Shown here piece after piece: positions 6,493-6,936 of a stretch of DNA of 6,936 nucleotides. Made by a program: the position numbers and the translations under genes. The first letter of the stretch is position 1, and each line of letters starts with the position of its first letter. The stretch is from Planctomycetaceae bacterium. Lineage in GTDB: Bacteria; Planctomycetota; Planctomycetia; Pirellulales; Thermoguttaceae. The DNA is taken from positions 1 to 6,936 of the forward strand of contig JAITBS010000216.1 of assembly GCA_031283515.1 (NCBI GenBank), read 5' to 3'. The notes under the pieces were generated by a model. That model ran no database searches, had not been told where the DNA came from, and worked only from the letters and a program-made list of their open reading frames with translations.

Positions 6493-6577
6493 GTAATCTA
6501 TCAGTGGAATATTTTTGAATTTGTTTACAGTTGGAAATTACAAGGTAGGCAACTGAAAGGTAGGCGGTCTTTCGCCG
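6493..6577 (+). repeat. Right arm of large inverted repeat enclosing the gene block
   Basis: This 85-bp segment starts GTAATCTATCAGTGGAAT, 9 bp after the stop of the lyase-like gene. It continues through GAATTTGTTTACAGTTGG and two 15-bp units (AATTACAAGGTAGGC at 6536-6550 and AACTGAAAGGTAGGC at 6551-6565), then ends CTTTCGCCG. It is the inverted partner of 118-218, about 93% identical over the aligned part, and has one fewer 15-bp unit. Similarity stops after CTTTCGCCG. It contains no ORF. Confidence 0.85.
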
Positions 6578-6586
6578 AAAGGTTTT
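6567..6586 (+). terminator. Weak terminator-like hairpin at the end of the repeat arm
   Basis: CTTTC (6569-6573) pairs with GAAAG (6577-6581) around a GCC loop. Two wobble pairs can extend the stem, and TTTT follows at 6583-6586. It lies about 85 nt after the stop of the lyase-like gene. The stem is short and AT-rich, so termination may be inefficient. It overlaps the CG-rich end of the inverted-repeat arm, so its structure may belong to the repeat rather than to the gene. Confidence 0.3.
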
Positions 6587-6697
6587 AAATAATACAATAC
6601 AATAAACCTACGGTCGCAACGGTTGTTTTTGTTACGGTGTTGTACGCAGTGAGTCCTTCATTTCCGTCCGTCAACAGGGGCAAGTCGGCTATCGCCG
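6587..6697. other. Gene-free stretch
   Basis: This stretch lies between the repeat arm and the heptamer array. I see no ORF, promoter pair or RNA gene in it. It is somewhat richer in G and C around 6657-6697 than its surroundings and may be remnant sequence of unknown origin. From here to the window end no protein-coding gene is present. Confidence 0.5.
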
Positions 6698-6722
6698 TAT
6701 TGTTTATTGTTTATTGTTTATT
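6698..6722. repeat. TTGTTTA heptamer array, left copy
   Basis: TATTGTTTATTGTTTA continues for one further unit to give 25 bp of heptanucleotide tandem repeat. The same phase reappears at 6921-6936 on the other side of the palindromic element 6723-6920 and runs off the window. The array either was split by insertion of that element or is part of a larger composite repeat. Confidence 0.85.
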
Positions 6723-6920
6723 GGGAATCTCTAAAAATTAATTTTAACCACAGAGAACACAGAGAACGCAGAGAAAATTTTAATTTGAATCAAAATATCA
6801 TTAAATTTATTAAAGTAAAAATTAGGGATTTAAATCAAAATTTAATTTTTTAAAAATATTCTCTCGGTGAACTCTGTGTCCTCTGTGGTTAATAAAAAAA
6901 ACGAGTTTTTAGAAGTTCCC
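6723..6920. mobile_element. MITE-like palindromic element with CCACAGAG-type arms
   Basis: The element begins GGGAATCTCTAAAAA and ends with its imperfect complement TTTTTAGAAGTTCCC (13 of 15 matching). Further in, TTAACCACAGAGAACACAGAG (about 6745-6765) pairs with the complement of 6873-6893 with one mismatch, and AT-rich inner arms continue the symmetry. The unit is 198 bp, has no ORF and can form a long hairpin. Heptamer repeats in the same orientation sit directly against both ends, which resembles a long target duplication. CCACAGAG-type repeats are widely dispersed between genes in several bacterial groups. Mobility is inferred, because no transposase is present. Confidence 0.6.
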
Positions 6921-6936
6921 TATTGTTTATTGTTTA
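6921..6936. repeat. TTGTTTA heptamer array, right copy (cut by window end)
   Basis: TATTGTTTATTGTTTA repeats the first 16 bases of the array at 6698-6722, in the same orientation, directly after the terminal TTCCC of the palindromic element. Its full length cannot be seen because the window ends here. Confidence 0.8.

Overview
The window most likely comes from a moderately AT-rich bacterium of the Planctomycetes/PVC type. The evidence is indirect: two Gfo/Idh/MocA oxidoreductases, a secreted protein of heparinase-like (alpha/alpha-toroid lyase) appearance, mostly absent Shine-Dalgarno sequences, long gene-poor spacers and many dispersed palindromic repeats. No rRNA, tRNA, CRISPR array, transposase or integrase gene was found. 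The taxonomic call is an inference.

Layout, left to right. 1-401: gene-free and repeat-rich, with one arm of a large inverted repeat (118-218), a 15-bp tandem array inside it, and a palindromic element (304-405) that supplies the stop codon of the next gene. 402-761 (-): a stand-alone response-regulator receiver domain. 762-1081: AT-rich spacer with a perfect 14-bp palindrome. 1082-2173 (-) and 2457-3527 (-): two different NAD(P)-dependent Gfo/Idh/MocA sugar dehydrogenases, 283 bp apart. 3528-4491: about 960 bp without a convincing gene, containing a 236-bp MITE-like element (4097-4332) with 43-bp terminal inverted repeats, followed by a promoter-like site. 4492-6483 (+): a 663-aa exported protein, probably a polysaccharide lyase or a relative. 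6493-6577: the second arm of the large inverted repeat, only 9 bp after that gene's stop. 6586-6936: gene-free, ending in a second MITE-like palindrome (6723-6920) set between copies of a TTGTTTA heptamer array.

Functionally, the exported protein could depolymerise an acidic polysaccharide outside the cytoplasm, and Gfo/Idh enzymes of this sort oxidise or reduce sugars or nucleotide sugars. However, the dehydrogenases and the lyase-like gene are divergently transcribed and separated by a repeat-filled spacer, so a shared pathway is only a hypothesis. The second dehydrogenase looks more like a nucleotide-sugar enzyme of envelope biosynthesis than a catabolic one. The receiver protein has no output domain and no kinase nearby.

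The most unusual content is the repeat architecture. Four sites share an 18-bp end close to GTAATCTATCAGTGGAAT. Two are the tips of the 236-bp element; the other two begin the ~93% identical inverted arms that enclose all four genes. No defence system or other complete new machinery is visible.
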